Below, one piece after another: positions 18,544-26,238 of a DNA stretch of 64,000 nt (position 1 is the first letter of the stretch; each line of letters opens with the position of its first letter). Origin of the DNA: CSBr16-58 sp051859825 (GTDB lineage Bacteria; Bacteroidota; Bacteroidia; Flavobacteriales; Schleiferiaceae). Location: contig JBHYFA010000003.1 of assembly GCA_051859825.1 (NCBI GenBank), forward strand, positions 10,587 through 74,586. Direction: 5' to 3'. The notes under the pieces were generated by a model. It ran no database searches, had not been told where the DNA came from, and saw only the letters and a list, made by a program, of their open reading frames with translations. The translations under genes and the position numbers were made by a program.

Positions 18544-21125
18544 TAGCGAATCAATCTTAAACTTAGCCGGTTATCCACTCTCAAAAAGTACACTCCTGCT
18601 GGGTACTGCTGCAAGTCGAGTAATACATCCTCGCGGCGGGTAATGCTTGCGGGAATTTCTTGGCCTTGAGCGTTGAAGATTTGAATAACCGAATGCCGGT
18701 CGATTCCTTTAATTGTAAACTGTCCGGTGGATGGGTTAGGGAATGCTTCGATGGAATTGAGGTCTCCGTATTGAAACACGCTTAAGCAGCTGTCAACATC
18801 CATCATGAGCATATCGGTTCCTTCGCAGCCATTGCCGTCGGTATAGCTATAAACTACTGGGTGGGTACCAATGCCGGCTAAGGCGGGAACAAATACATTT
18901 CCTACCACGCCCGGCCCGCTAAAGCTTCCTCCGCTCGGGGTGCCGGCGAGGTTTACGGTATCGCTGTAGATACAGAAGCTATTAACCGTGTTGGTAATGC
19001 TAACGCTCGGTGGATTTACTACATTTACGCTAAAGGTTCCAGTGCTAGAACATCCGTCGGGGTCGGTGAATTCGTAGGTGATAGTTGTAGTTCCTGTTCC
19101 GGCAACGCTAGGGTCAAAAAGATTACCCGTTGTGATTCCTGTTCCGGTAAATGTTCCGCCTCCCGGTTGCACAAAAGGATAGAGCGAAACAGGGCCTCCG
19201 CCAGAACATACCGCAGCAGGAGTGGTAGGCAGTACCAAAGTAGGAGCTGCTTTTACTTGAATGCTTTGGGTTGCGGTTTGCGGACTACTATTAATGGTTA
19301 CAGTGTAGGTAATGGTGTGTGTGCCAACACCTGCTGTGGCGGGGTTGAATTGTCCGGCAGTTACGCCCGGTCCGCTATACGTTCCACCTGCTGGAAATCC
19401 ACCTGAAAGTGCAAAGGCAGGGTCGGAGGCGCAAACGTCTTGGAAGGCATCCAAAGTTGCGAAGTTCTGACAAGCCCCGGTAGATGTGTCACTGCAACCA
19501 ATGATTCTCAGGTGAGGAACATTGAATTGACGGGAGTTTTGGTAGCCGGTGTACCATCCGGGTTGAGAAGTGAGGTACATGAGGTTTGCCATGGCCGGAG
19601 CCCAAACCCTGGCGTCGTTCATCAAGTTGATGGTGGTGGTTCCGGCGTCAAATTCGGCGGTGATATAGTGGTTGCCAGGTTGAAGTGTGGGGGGATTAGC
19701 GAAAGTCGCGGTTACGGTTTGTGCCGCTATATGTGTCGCCGTGATGGTTACGGTATCAACTGCTAGTGGTGTAGGGTTGGTTAATGGCGTGGTGGTGTGA
19801 ACCTTGAAAATTATTTTTCCTCCGGCCGTGGTTGTTCCGGCAATGCCCGCAACGGCTCCCAGTACCACTTCTTGGTTTACCAATTCAAACTGCGATGAAA
19901 CTTGGCCGATATTTCCTAATTGGGGTGTGCCAATGGTGTTGGAAAAATAGGGGAAATGTTGACCGGTTTGGTTGTCAGATACCACAAAAACGAGGGTGTC
20001 TTTTTCGGCATCAGCAATGCCTATGCTGTCGGAAACTATGCGATACGCTGCTGTATATACCCCTGGGCCTGGGGCTAAGAATGCGTTGGTTGTGGTTTGA
20101 GCTAGGGTAGCGGTATCGCCGGAGGCTAAAGATCCAAAAGGAAGTGAGGAAAGGCTTTGCACCAAAGTCGCTCCTTGTAAAATATCAACCTCCAAACGGG
20201 CATTGGTTTGGGCTGCGGTTCCGAAATTCACGAAGTTTGCCCCAAAGCGAAAAGAGCGATTCTGACGGGTGGAGACGTAGCCGTGTCTTTTTTCGTTACG
20301 CGTATCATTCCATACGTCAAAAACAATTCCGTCGTCATCAGTGAAGGGTGCCAAACGGTGGGCGGGTAGTTCGGTGATTTTGATATCGTCGATTTGACAA
20401 AAATAGTAAGCGAAGTTATTACCATTGGCCAAGGTACCATCGTAAACGAAACGCAGACGCACTTGAGAAAATCCGCCCGCGATGGAAGAGATATCAAATT
20501 CGGCTTTGGCATTGGTAGGCGAACTTTCATTTACCCCCACATTTTCGCCAAAGTAAACGGTGTCTAACCACGAATTTCCATCATTGGTACTGATGGCAAC
20601 GCCAAATCTGGAAGAAAAATTACGCACAAAATAGTGGAATTCTAATTTCACAAAGGGATGGTTACTCAAATCTATCGCTTCCGTGGTAAGACGCCCAATG
20701 TGTGGTGCAGGAGCAGCGCCTTGTCCAAAAGCGCCCACAACGCCACCATTGTCGAGATAGTCGGAGTCAAAAATCATAAATCCGTTTGCTCGGGTGGGAC
20801 TATTGATTGGCGTTCCCGGAGCGCCGTATGCCCCGCGCGAACCGGTGGCGTTACTAGGCGAAGTAAGCGGCCCGCGATATTCCCATACGGAGGCGGCGTA
20901 AAGTCCACCTGCCGGATTTTGCCCGAGATTGGTCCACGTTGAAGGAATACCATTGGCAAAATCTTCTTCCCAAATCACCGTTGCCTGCGTTCGTGCCTGA
21001 ATATCAGGTTGTAAAGGGCTTTGTGTGTAGCTTTGGTCTTCACATAATTCAGCGGGAATAGCGGTTTGTCCAAATGCGCACATCGCTGAAATCAAAAAAA
21101 GGGAGATGAATAGATTTTTTTTCAT
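18540..21125 (-). CDS. Secreted multidomain surface protein with T9SS type A sorting domain
   Basis: An 861-residue protein with a signal peptide (MKKNLFISLFLISAMCAFGQ). Residues about 50-255 look like a jelly-roll/MAM-like domain (WEEDFANGIPSTWTN, then FVKLEFHYFVRNF and YYFCQIDDIKI). A middle region has no assignment. Three Ig-like modules of the form GGTYSGPGVTAGQFNPATAG appear near residues 570-790. The last 75 residues (IEAFPNPSTGQFTIKG, IQIFNAQGQEI, YPAGVYFLRV) are a type A T9SS sorting domain, so the protein is exported and probably anchored through the A-LPS route. No catalytic motif is visible. It converges on the PorP gene, with the two stop codons overlapping by four bases. Confidence 0.88.
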   Translation of the reverse strand: MKKNLFISLFLISAMCAFGQTAIPAELCEDQSYTQSPLQPDIQARTQATVIWEEDFANGIPSTWTNLGQNPAGGLYAASVWEYRGPLTSPSNATGSRGAYGAPGTPINSPTRANGFMIFDSDYLDNGGVVGAFGQGAAPAPHIGRLTTEAIDLSNHPFVKLEFHYFVRNFSSRFGVAISTNDGNSWLDTVYFGENVGVNESSPTNAKAEFDISSIAGGFSQVRLRFVYDGTLANGNNFAYYFCQIDDIKITELPAHRLAPFTDDDGIVFDVWNDTRNEKRHGYVSTRQNRSFRFGANFVNFGTAAQTNARLEVDILQGATLVQSLSSLPFGSLASGDTATLAQTTTNAFLAPGPGVYTAAYRIVSDSIGIADAEKDTLVFVVSDNQTGQHFPYFSNTIGTPQLGNIGQVSSQFELVNQEVVLGAVAGIAGTTTAGGKIIFKVHTTTPLTNPTPLAVDTVTITATHIAAQTVTATFANPPTLQPGNHYITAEFDAGTTTINLMNDARVWAPAMANLMYLTSQPGWYTGYQNSRQFNVPHLRIIGCSDTSTGACQNFATLDAFQDVCASDPAFALSGGFPAGGTYSGPGVTAGQFNPATAGVGTHTITYTVTINSSPQTATQSIQVKAAPTLVLPTTPAAVCSGGGPVSLYPFVQPGGGTFTGTGITTGNLFDPSVAGTGTTTITYEFTDPDGCSSTGTFSVNVVNPPSVSITNTVNSFCIYSDTVNLAGTPSGGSFSGPGVVGNVFVPALAGIGTHPVVYSYTDGNGCEGTDMLMMDVDSCLSVFQYGDLNSIEAFPNPSTGQFTIKGIDRHSVIQIFNAQGQEIPASITRREDVLLDLQQYPAGVYFLRVDNRLSLRLIRY

Positions 21126-21343
21126 GGTGAAGGGTTTTTGGGAGGGTTAATTCATTAATCTTTTGGCCTTGACGAATGTACAAAAAAAATCTATACGTGG
21201 ATTGAATAAATTCTGAGTGAGCAGTTTTTTTATTTTAAGGTTTGAGTTTTCCCATCAGAATAGCGATTTGATAAGTAAACGATTGGGTTTCTAAACGAAC
21301 ATAACAAAGCTGTTTGACCTGATAGACGGCTGCTAAATAAAGA

Positions 21344-21404
21344 TTTGCTCGGCAATACATTTTGATTGTAAATTTGTCTGCTAAATGACACAATAACTGT
21401 CATT
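21344..21404 (+). promoter_or_regulatory. Promoter and operator of the XRE/S24 regulator
   Basis: TTTG (21344-21347) and TAAATTTG (21369-21376) are spaced 21 bases apart, as a Bacteroidota promoter. Just downstream, AATGACA (21384-21390) and TGTCATT (21398-21404) form a perfect 7-7-7 inverted repeat at about the transcription start. This fits self-repression by the protein encoded at 21425. Confidence 0.65.
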
Positions 21405-21424
21405 CCGATAAATTCTCAAGAAAA

Positions 21425-22225
21425 ATGCATTACCTCTCCACGAATCTCAAGCTTCTTCGCAAGCGCAAGGGCTGGTCGCAAGGCGATTTGGCCGCTCGTT
21501 ACGAAATCAGTCGCAGTGCCATTAGTTCCTACGAACTCGGAACGGCCGAGCCCAATATTCTCACATTATTGAAAATGTCGGAGGATTTCCGGGTGTCGAT
21601 TGATCGTTTTGTACGTCAAGATCTCACAAAGCTGCCCGAGCATCTCCTGAGTGCCATCGAGCGCGGGGTGGATTTCGATTATGCGGGTAAGGGTTTGCGC
21701 GTACTGGCCACCACCGTTGACGATGAGGATAATGAGCGTATTACGTTGGTTTCGGCAAAGGCCAAAGCGGGCTATACTGCCGGCTATGGCGACCCCGAGT
21801 ATTTAGCAGAGTTGCCCAATTTCCGACTGCCCTTTTTGCCCGGAAATAAAACCTACCGAGCTTTTCAGATAAGCGGTGATTCCATGCCGCCCATCGCCGA
21901 TGGTTCCATTGTAATTGGTTCGTACGTTGATGATTGGAATCACATCAAGGAGCATGAGCGTTACATTGTTGTGAGCAAGGAAGATGGGGTGGTTTTGAAG
22001 TTCGTTTCCGGTAATTGGAAGGAAGACGGCGATTTTGTTTTTTCATCTTCCAATCCCATTTACCCGCCCTACACCTTTCCTGCCCGCGAGGTTTTAGAGC
22101 TCTGGAAGTTTGAAGCCGTCATCAGTGAGAAGGTCGAAGCCCTCGAAGTCGAAAGTCAATCCGAAATCCTGCGAAAAATTCAGGCTGATTTGGCGGAGTT
22201 GCGCGCGGAGATGAGGAGGGGGTGA
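21425..22225 (+). CDS. XRE-type regulator with LexA/CI-like S24 peptidase domain
   Basis: The 266-residue protein has an N-terminal helix-turn-helix (NLKLLRKRKGWSQGDLAARYEIS, SRSAISSYELGTAEP) and a C-terminal S24 domain. The self-cleavage features are visible: an Ala-Gly bond in KAKAGYTAGYG, the nucleophile serine in ISGDSMPPI and the lysine in GVVLKFVSG. It ends in a short coiled coil (residues about 235-262). Such proteins are DNA-binding repressors that can be inactivated by autoproteolysis, often in response to DNA damage; whether this one responds to RecA is not shown. Its 3' end (22112-22230) is duplicated after the next gene. It is probably autoregulated through the palindrome at 21384-21404. 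Confidence 0.88.
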   Translation: MHYLSTNLKLLRKRKGWSQGDLAARYEISRSAISSYELGTAEPNILTLLKMSEDFRVSIDRFVRQDLTKLPEHLLSAIERGVDFDYAGKGLRVLATTVDDEDNERITLVSAKAKAGYTAGYGDPEYLAELPNFRLPFLPGNKTYRAFQISGDSMPPIADGSIVIGSYVDDWNHIKEHERYIVVSKEDGVVLKFVSGNWKEDGDFVFSSSNPIYPPYTFPAREVLELWKFEAVISEKVEALEVESQSEILRKIQADLAELRAEMRRG

Positions 22226-22230
22226 TTTTG
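22112..22230 (+). repeat. Direct repeat, copy 1 (3' end of the XRE/S24 gene)
   Basis: 119 bases covering the coiled-coil tail, stop codon and six following bases of the XRE/S24 gene. It aligns without gaps with 23173-23291, with nine mismatches by hand count (about 92% identity). Confidence 0.9.
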
Positions 22231-22322
22231 AGTTCATTTCTCAGTATTGAGTAAAATTAAAGTGGGCAAATTTGACCATTTAAATCTCATAAATTCTGTG
22301 CGATTGGAAAAAGTAACGATAT

Positions 22323-23135
22323 ATGGCAAAGAAAAAGAAACTCAGTGTTAAGGGAACAGAAGTAATGATTTCTGTCGAAAAAGAAGGCGAGTTCATCTCA
22401 CTTACCGATATGTTGAAGGCCAAAGACGGTGATTTTTTTATCTCTGACTGGTTGAGAAATCGCAATACTGTTGAATTTCTTGGCATTTGGGAGTCTGTCA
22501 ATAATCCAGATTTTAATTATGGCGAATTCGCCATAATTAGAAGTCAGGCAGGCTTGAACAATTACAAAATAAGTGTCAAAGAATGGAATGAAAAAACGAA
22601 TGCCATTGGATTAAAAGCTACTTCAGGTAGATATGGTGGAACCTATGCTCACATTGACATCGCTTTTGAATTTGGAATGTGGATTAGTGCTGAATTCAAG
22701 GTTTATCTCATTCAGGAATATAAGCGTCTAAAAGAAGATGAAAACAACCGAAAAAAGCTTGATTGGGATCTACAGCGTACACTTGCCAAGGTGAATTACA
22801 CCATTCATACAGATGCCATTAAGGAAAGATTGATTCCAGCGAAACTCACTAAAATACAAACTTCATTAATTTATGCTACGGAAGCTGATTTACTGAACAT
22901 GGCATTGTTTGGTAAAACTGCTTCTGATTGGCGTGCAGAAAATCCTAATGTCAAAGGAAACATTCGTGATGTTGCCACTCTTGAGCAGCTGGTTGTACTC
23001 TCCAACTTGGAAAGTATCAATGCTGTACTGATTCGGCAAGGTCTTAGTCATTTAGAACGACTTACTAAACTCAACCAAATAGCCATTACGCAAATGACCT
23101 CTTTGGTTAATAATGCAAACCTGAAACGACTCTAA
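22323..23135 (+). CDS. KilA-N domain DNA-binding protein
   Basis: A 270-residue protein with no signal peptide. Residues about 10-120 form a KilA-N domain: FISLTDMLKAKDGDFFISDWLRNRNT, EFLGIWESVNNPDFN and GRYGGTYAHIDIAFEFGMWIS, ending in FKVYLIQEYKRLKEDE. KilA-N proteins are DNA-binding and come mainly from phages and other mobile elements. The C-terminal 140 residues (HTDAIKERLIP, ADLLNMALFGKTASDWRAENP) match the arrangement of stand-alone bacterial KilA-N proteins of unknown role. The gene is clearly more AT-rich by eye than the XRE gene before it. It is bracketed by the 119-bp direct repeats, suggesting it arrived by recombination. No other phage gene is nearby. Confidence 0.88.
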   Translation: MAKKKKLSVKGTEVMISVEKEGEFISLTDMLKAKDGDFFISDWLRNRNTVEFLGIWESVNNPDFNYGEFAIIRSQAGLNNYKISVKEWNEKTNAIGLKATSGRYGGTYAHIDIAFEFGMWISAEFKVYLIQEYKRLKEDENNRKKLDWDLQRTLAKVNYTIHTDAIKERLIPAKLTKIQTSLIYATEADLLNMALFGKTASDWRAENPNVKGNIRDVATLEQLVVLSNLESINAVLIRQGLSHLERLTKLNQIAITQMTSLVNNANLKRL

Positions 23136-23172
23136 TAAATGGAATTGACATCTTATTTTCTTCCCAGTCTAT

Positions 23173-23291
23173 AAAGCCGTAATCAGTGAGAAGGTCGAAG
23201 CCCTCGAGGCCGAAAGTCAATCAGAAATCCTGCGAAAAATTCAGGCTGATTTGGCGGGGTTGCGTGTGGAGATGAAGAGGGGGTGATTTTG
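23173..23291 (+). repeat. Direct repeat, copy 2 (orphan copy of the XRE/S24 gene tail)
   Basis: This copy lacks the rest of the XRE/S24 gene. It keeps the frame and the TGA, but has no start of its own. The offset from copy 1 is exactly 1,061 bases, with the KilA-N gene between them. Confidence 0.9.
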
Positions 23292-23305
23292 TTTCGCGCG
23301 AGGCT

Positions 23306-23390
23306 TTAATGTTTCACGCAAAGTCGCAAAGTCGCGAAGAGAAAAACCTTAGCGTCTTGGCGAGAAATAAAAATAGTTTCACGCCCAATT
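23306..23390. repeat. Dispersed-type repeat with CGCAAAGTCGCAAAGTCGCG core
   Basis: TTTCACGC followed by two AAAGTCGC units, then CTTAGCGTCTTGGCGAGA and a second TTTCACGC near 23379. This resembles short intergenic repeats seen in many bacterial genomes. No other copy is in the window, so its repeat status is recognition from memory, not proof. Confidence 0.35.
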
Positions 23391-23409
23391 TCAAATCCTC
23401 AATTGCAAT

Positions 23410-23417
23410 TATCTTTG
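23410..23417 (+). promoter_or_regulatory. -7 box directly before the PEGA gene start
   Basis: TATCTTTG fits TAnnTTTG and ends only four bases before the ATG at 23422. If used, the transcript would begin at or within a few bases of the start codon (leaderless). No convincing -33 element is seen. Confidence 0.4.
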
Positions 23418-23421
23418 CTCC

Positions 23422-25203
23422 ATGAAGCACTTTTTACCCCTTCTTTGCTTTCTTTTTAGTTTTCCCCTCTCCGCCCAGCTCCGCGAGTTCTACATCATTG
23501 AGCGAGAGCCAGACGGCATTTCTGTTATACAAGCCAGCACAGAGTACCCAGACAACGCCATGATTTTGGTTTACTCCGATTTAGAGGGTTTAGATTTTCG
23601 CTCTTCAGTTGGAGGGGTAAACCAGCAGCGGTATAATTCGCGAGCAAATAGATACGAAATCTTGGTTAGCCCTCAGCGGCAGATTTTGTTTGTGGCGGCG
23701 AAGGGGTTTATTGAGCAAAGAATAGCGTTAATCAATCCGAGTCCGAAGGCGGTGTTCTATTATTTGGTGGAGGAGAAAAGAGGGCAAGACTCAACAATGG
23801 TATTTTTTACAGTTGAACCAACAGATGCGGTTTTGTTCGTAGATAGCGTTGAAGTAGAGGTGAATAAAACCGTTAAGATACCGATTGGTGATAGAAATAT
23901 TGAAATTATGGCAGAGGGATACAAGACTTTTTCAGATATTGTAAATATTACCAAGGAAGAAGTGAAATACGATTTTACATTAAGAAAATTAGAGCTTGTT
24001 TCAGTAAAGTTGAAAACCAATGTAGGTGGAGCATTAGTAGAGATAGATGGTAAGGTGGTAGGTGAGTCTGATGAAAAAGGGCACTTTAGTTGGGTATTAT
24101 ATCCAGGTATCCATTCTTTAAAGTTAAGGAAGTCGGGGTATCTTAGGAAAGCAGTTGATATTACCGTTAATGAAGAAGGTAATAATGTTTTTGAACTTGA
24201 GTTGACAAAAAATGCTGGTTATGTGGAATTTGTAATCAGTCCATCTGATGCAGTAATTACATTAAATAAAAAACGTTTAGACGATTTGAAACAGGCTGAA
24301 TTGGTTCCAGGTAAATATCAATTGACAATTAGTAGGATTGGGTTTTATGATTATAATGAGTCCTTTGAAATCAGTATAAACCAAAATAAAAGGATTGAAG
24401 TTAGTCTCGTGCCTCAAATGGGTGAGCTTGAATTCACTCCAGATCCTTCAAACGCTTCTGTGGTGCTGCGTAATGTTGATGGTAAGGCTGTTCAACAATG
24501 GAAAGGTGCTATTACATTAAAAGATGTTCAAGTCGGCAGATATGAGCTTGTTGTATCGGCTCAAGGTTATCGAACTCAAAGAAAAAGGGTCGATGTAAAG
24601 GAGAATAAGAAAACGGAGGTTAAAGTTGTATTAGAAGAGCCTCTCAGCTTTCAAAAGCTCTTTGTGGCCAAGAAATATGAGCCTACTTCATTTTTACATT
24701 TGACTTATTTGCCGCATTTGCAAGATGGTCAAGTTTCTCTTATGAACTCAAACTATGGCATCAATTATTCATTTACATTTAAGCAGTGGGGAGGATATGT
24801 TGAGTATGGTAGGAGTTTAAATTTTGAGTCTTCTTCTTTGGAATACTCTGAAGGGACGGTAACTGGCAGCCAACTTTTTCCTGAAGGTTTAACGGGAACT
24901 TTTGTTCCTGGAACGAACATTTCTTCTTATGAGATTGGGGCAGGTATTCTTTATCGTTTCGGTATTTTCACAGCTTCGTTAGGGGTAAGTTATTATGATT
25001 ATCAGTTTAGGCAGTTTGCGGATTTTGACAGTCAAGAGATTGAAAATAATTTGATGATAAATATTCCAACTAATGGATTTACAGGAGTTATCCCAAAGGC
25101 AGGTCTTCGGGTTTTGCTGAAGAACTTTTCATTAGGTTATAGCGTAGCAACCTATCATCCTCAATCTATTGGAAACATGCTAATGTTAGGTTTTGCTTTT
25201 TAA
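23422..25203 (+). CDS. PEGA-repeat protein with C-terminal outer-membrane barrel
   Basis: A 593-residue protein with a signal peptide (MKHFLPLLCFLFSFPLSAQ). After a short N-terminal domain come four PEGA-like repeats, roughly residues 130-200, 200-270, 270-340 and 340-410. They show patterns such as ALVEIDGKVVGES, PGIHSLKLRKSGY, PGKYQLTISRIGFYDY and VGRYELVVSAQGYRTQ. The last 170 residues read as barrel strands (GGYVEYGRSLNF, EIGAGILYRFG, ASLGVSYYDYQF) and end in LMLGFAF with a terminal phenylalanine, as outer-membrane proteins do. The likely location is the outer membrane with the PEGA repeats on one face. The function is unknown. The next two genes follow with no gap or with overlap, so this is the first gene of a three-gene operon. 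Confidence 0.8.
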   Translation: MKHFLPLLCFLFSFPLSAQLREFYIIEREPDGISVIQASTEYPDNAMILVYSDLEGLDFRSSVGGVNQQRYNSRANRYEILVSPQRQILFVAAKGFIEQRIALINPSPKAVFYYLVEEKRGQDSTMVFFTVEPTDAVLFVDSVEVEVNKTVKIPIGDRNIEIMAEGYKTFSDIVNITKEEVKYDFTLRKLELVSVKLKTNVGGALVEIDGKVVGESDEKGHFSWVLYPGIHSLKLRKSGYLRKAVDITVNEEGNNVFELELTKNAGYVEFVISPSDAVITLNKKRLDDLKQAELVPGKYQLTISRIGFYDYNESFEISINQNKRIEVSLVPQMGELEFTPDPSNASVVLRNVDGKAVQQWKGAITLKDVQVGRYELVVSAQGYRTQRKRVDVKENKKTEVKVVLEEPLSFQKLFVAKKYEPTSFLHLTYLPHLQDGQVSLMNSNYGINYSFTFKQWGGYVEYGRSLNFESSSLEYSEGTVTGSQLFPEGLTGTFVPGTNISSYEIGAGILYRFGIFTASLGVSYYDYQFRQFADFDSQEIENNLMINIPTNGFTGVIPKAGLRVLLKNFSLGYSVATYHPQSIGNMLMLGFAF

Positions 25204-25209
25204 TTGTAT

Positions 25210-26238
25210 ATGGCGCACAAGTATAAATATAGCCTGTTGTTCATTGTCATTTTATTTGCGCAATGCAGGAAAGATGCGGACTTAGTTGACGTTGACTTTG
25301 ATGTTCGAAATTCTGGTGAAATTGAAAGATTAATGTGCGATAGCCTTCATTATTTCGGCAATTTAATTGCTGGTAGAGAAGCCGAAAATGTTTCTTTTAC
25401 ATTATTTTATATTGGAGGAAATGGAGATGCTCACGGCGAGGTGCGTATTCAATCTAATGCTGTAGAAGGATTGCAAGCAGCGTTAGCACCATCAGTTTTT
25501 GAAATTGGTAAAGGAAGTCTTGAGTTTAAAATTACAGGAACACCTGCTCACAAAGGCGTTGCTCGATTTACTATTCTTATTGGCGGGCTCAGTTGTGAAG
25601 TGGAATTTGATGTTTACGAATCGCTTTATCCAAATAATAGTGCTTTTTGTGCTGCTGAAACTGAAGTAGTTGATGTGCTTAATCCAATTACCGGAAGGAT
25701 ATGGATGGATAGAAATTTAGGGGCGAGTCAAGTGGCAACTGAGCCAACCGATGCATCTTCCTATGGGTATTTATATCAATGGGGTAGGTTTACTGACGGA
25801 CACCAATGTAGAAATTCTGGGATGCAGTCAGAGCTTAGTGGAACAGCCGAACCACAACATTCAAATTTTATTACTGTTAGCGCATTGCCGTTTGACTGGA
25901 AATCTCCTCAAGATGATGCGTTATGGAGTGGTAATTCAATCAATAATCCTTGTCCAAATGGTTATCGGCTACCTACACCAGAAGAGTTTATGGACGAAGT
26001 TAATTCATGGAAGTCTCAAAATGGACAAGGGGCTTTTGAATCTATTTTAAAACTCCCTCTTTCTGGGCATCGCCATTATGCTAATGGAATTATTTATGGC
26101 GAAGGCACAGCAGGTTACTATTGGACTAGTGGCACAGAAGGAATTAATGCAATTGATATGAGCTTTGAACAAAGTGAAGCAAAGCAAGAAGCTATATTTA
26201 GAGCAGATGGAAGTAGTGTGAGGTGTATTAAGGATTGA
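25210..26238 (+). CDS. FISUMP-domain protein with lipoprotein-like signal
   Basis: The protein starts MAHKYKYSLLFIVILFAQCRKD, a lipoprotein-type signal with the cysteine near residue 19. A bacterial Ig-like segment follows. The C-terminal half is a FISUMP domain (Fibrobacter succinogenes major paralogous domain): GRIWMDRNLGASQVAT, YGYLYQWGRFTDGHQC, CPNGYRLPTPEEF, YYWTSG and SSVRCIKD. Such domains resemble formylglycine-sulfatase/C-lectin-like folds and are found in secreted Bacteroidota proteins; their activity is not established. The start is the ATG at 25210, seven bases after the PEGA stop; an in-frame TTG at 25204 is less likely. It shares an operon with the PEGA and SBBP proteins. Confidence 0.82.
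   Translation: MAHKYKYSLLFIVILFAQCRKDADLVDVDFDVRNSGEIERLMCDSLHYFGNLIAGREAENVSFTLFYIGGNGDAHGEVRIQSNAVEGLQAALAPSVFEIGKGSLEFKITGTPAHKGVARFTILIGGLSCEVEFDVYESLYPNNSAFCAAETEVVDVLNPITGRIWMDRNLGASQVATEPTDASSYGYLYQWGRFTDGHQCRNSGMQSELSGTAEPQHSNFITVSALPFDWKSPQDDALWSGNSINNPCPNGYRLPTPEEFMDEVNSWKSQNGQGAFESILKLPLSGHRHYANGIIYGEGTAGYYWTSGTEGINAIDMSFEQSEAKQEAIFRADGSSVRCIKD

Noticed and set aside
22323..23135. A prophage
   Set aside because: Only a KilA-N gene and a CI-like regulator are present; there is no integrase, terminase, capsid or tail gene nearby.
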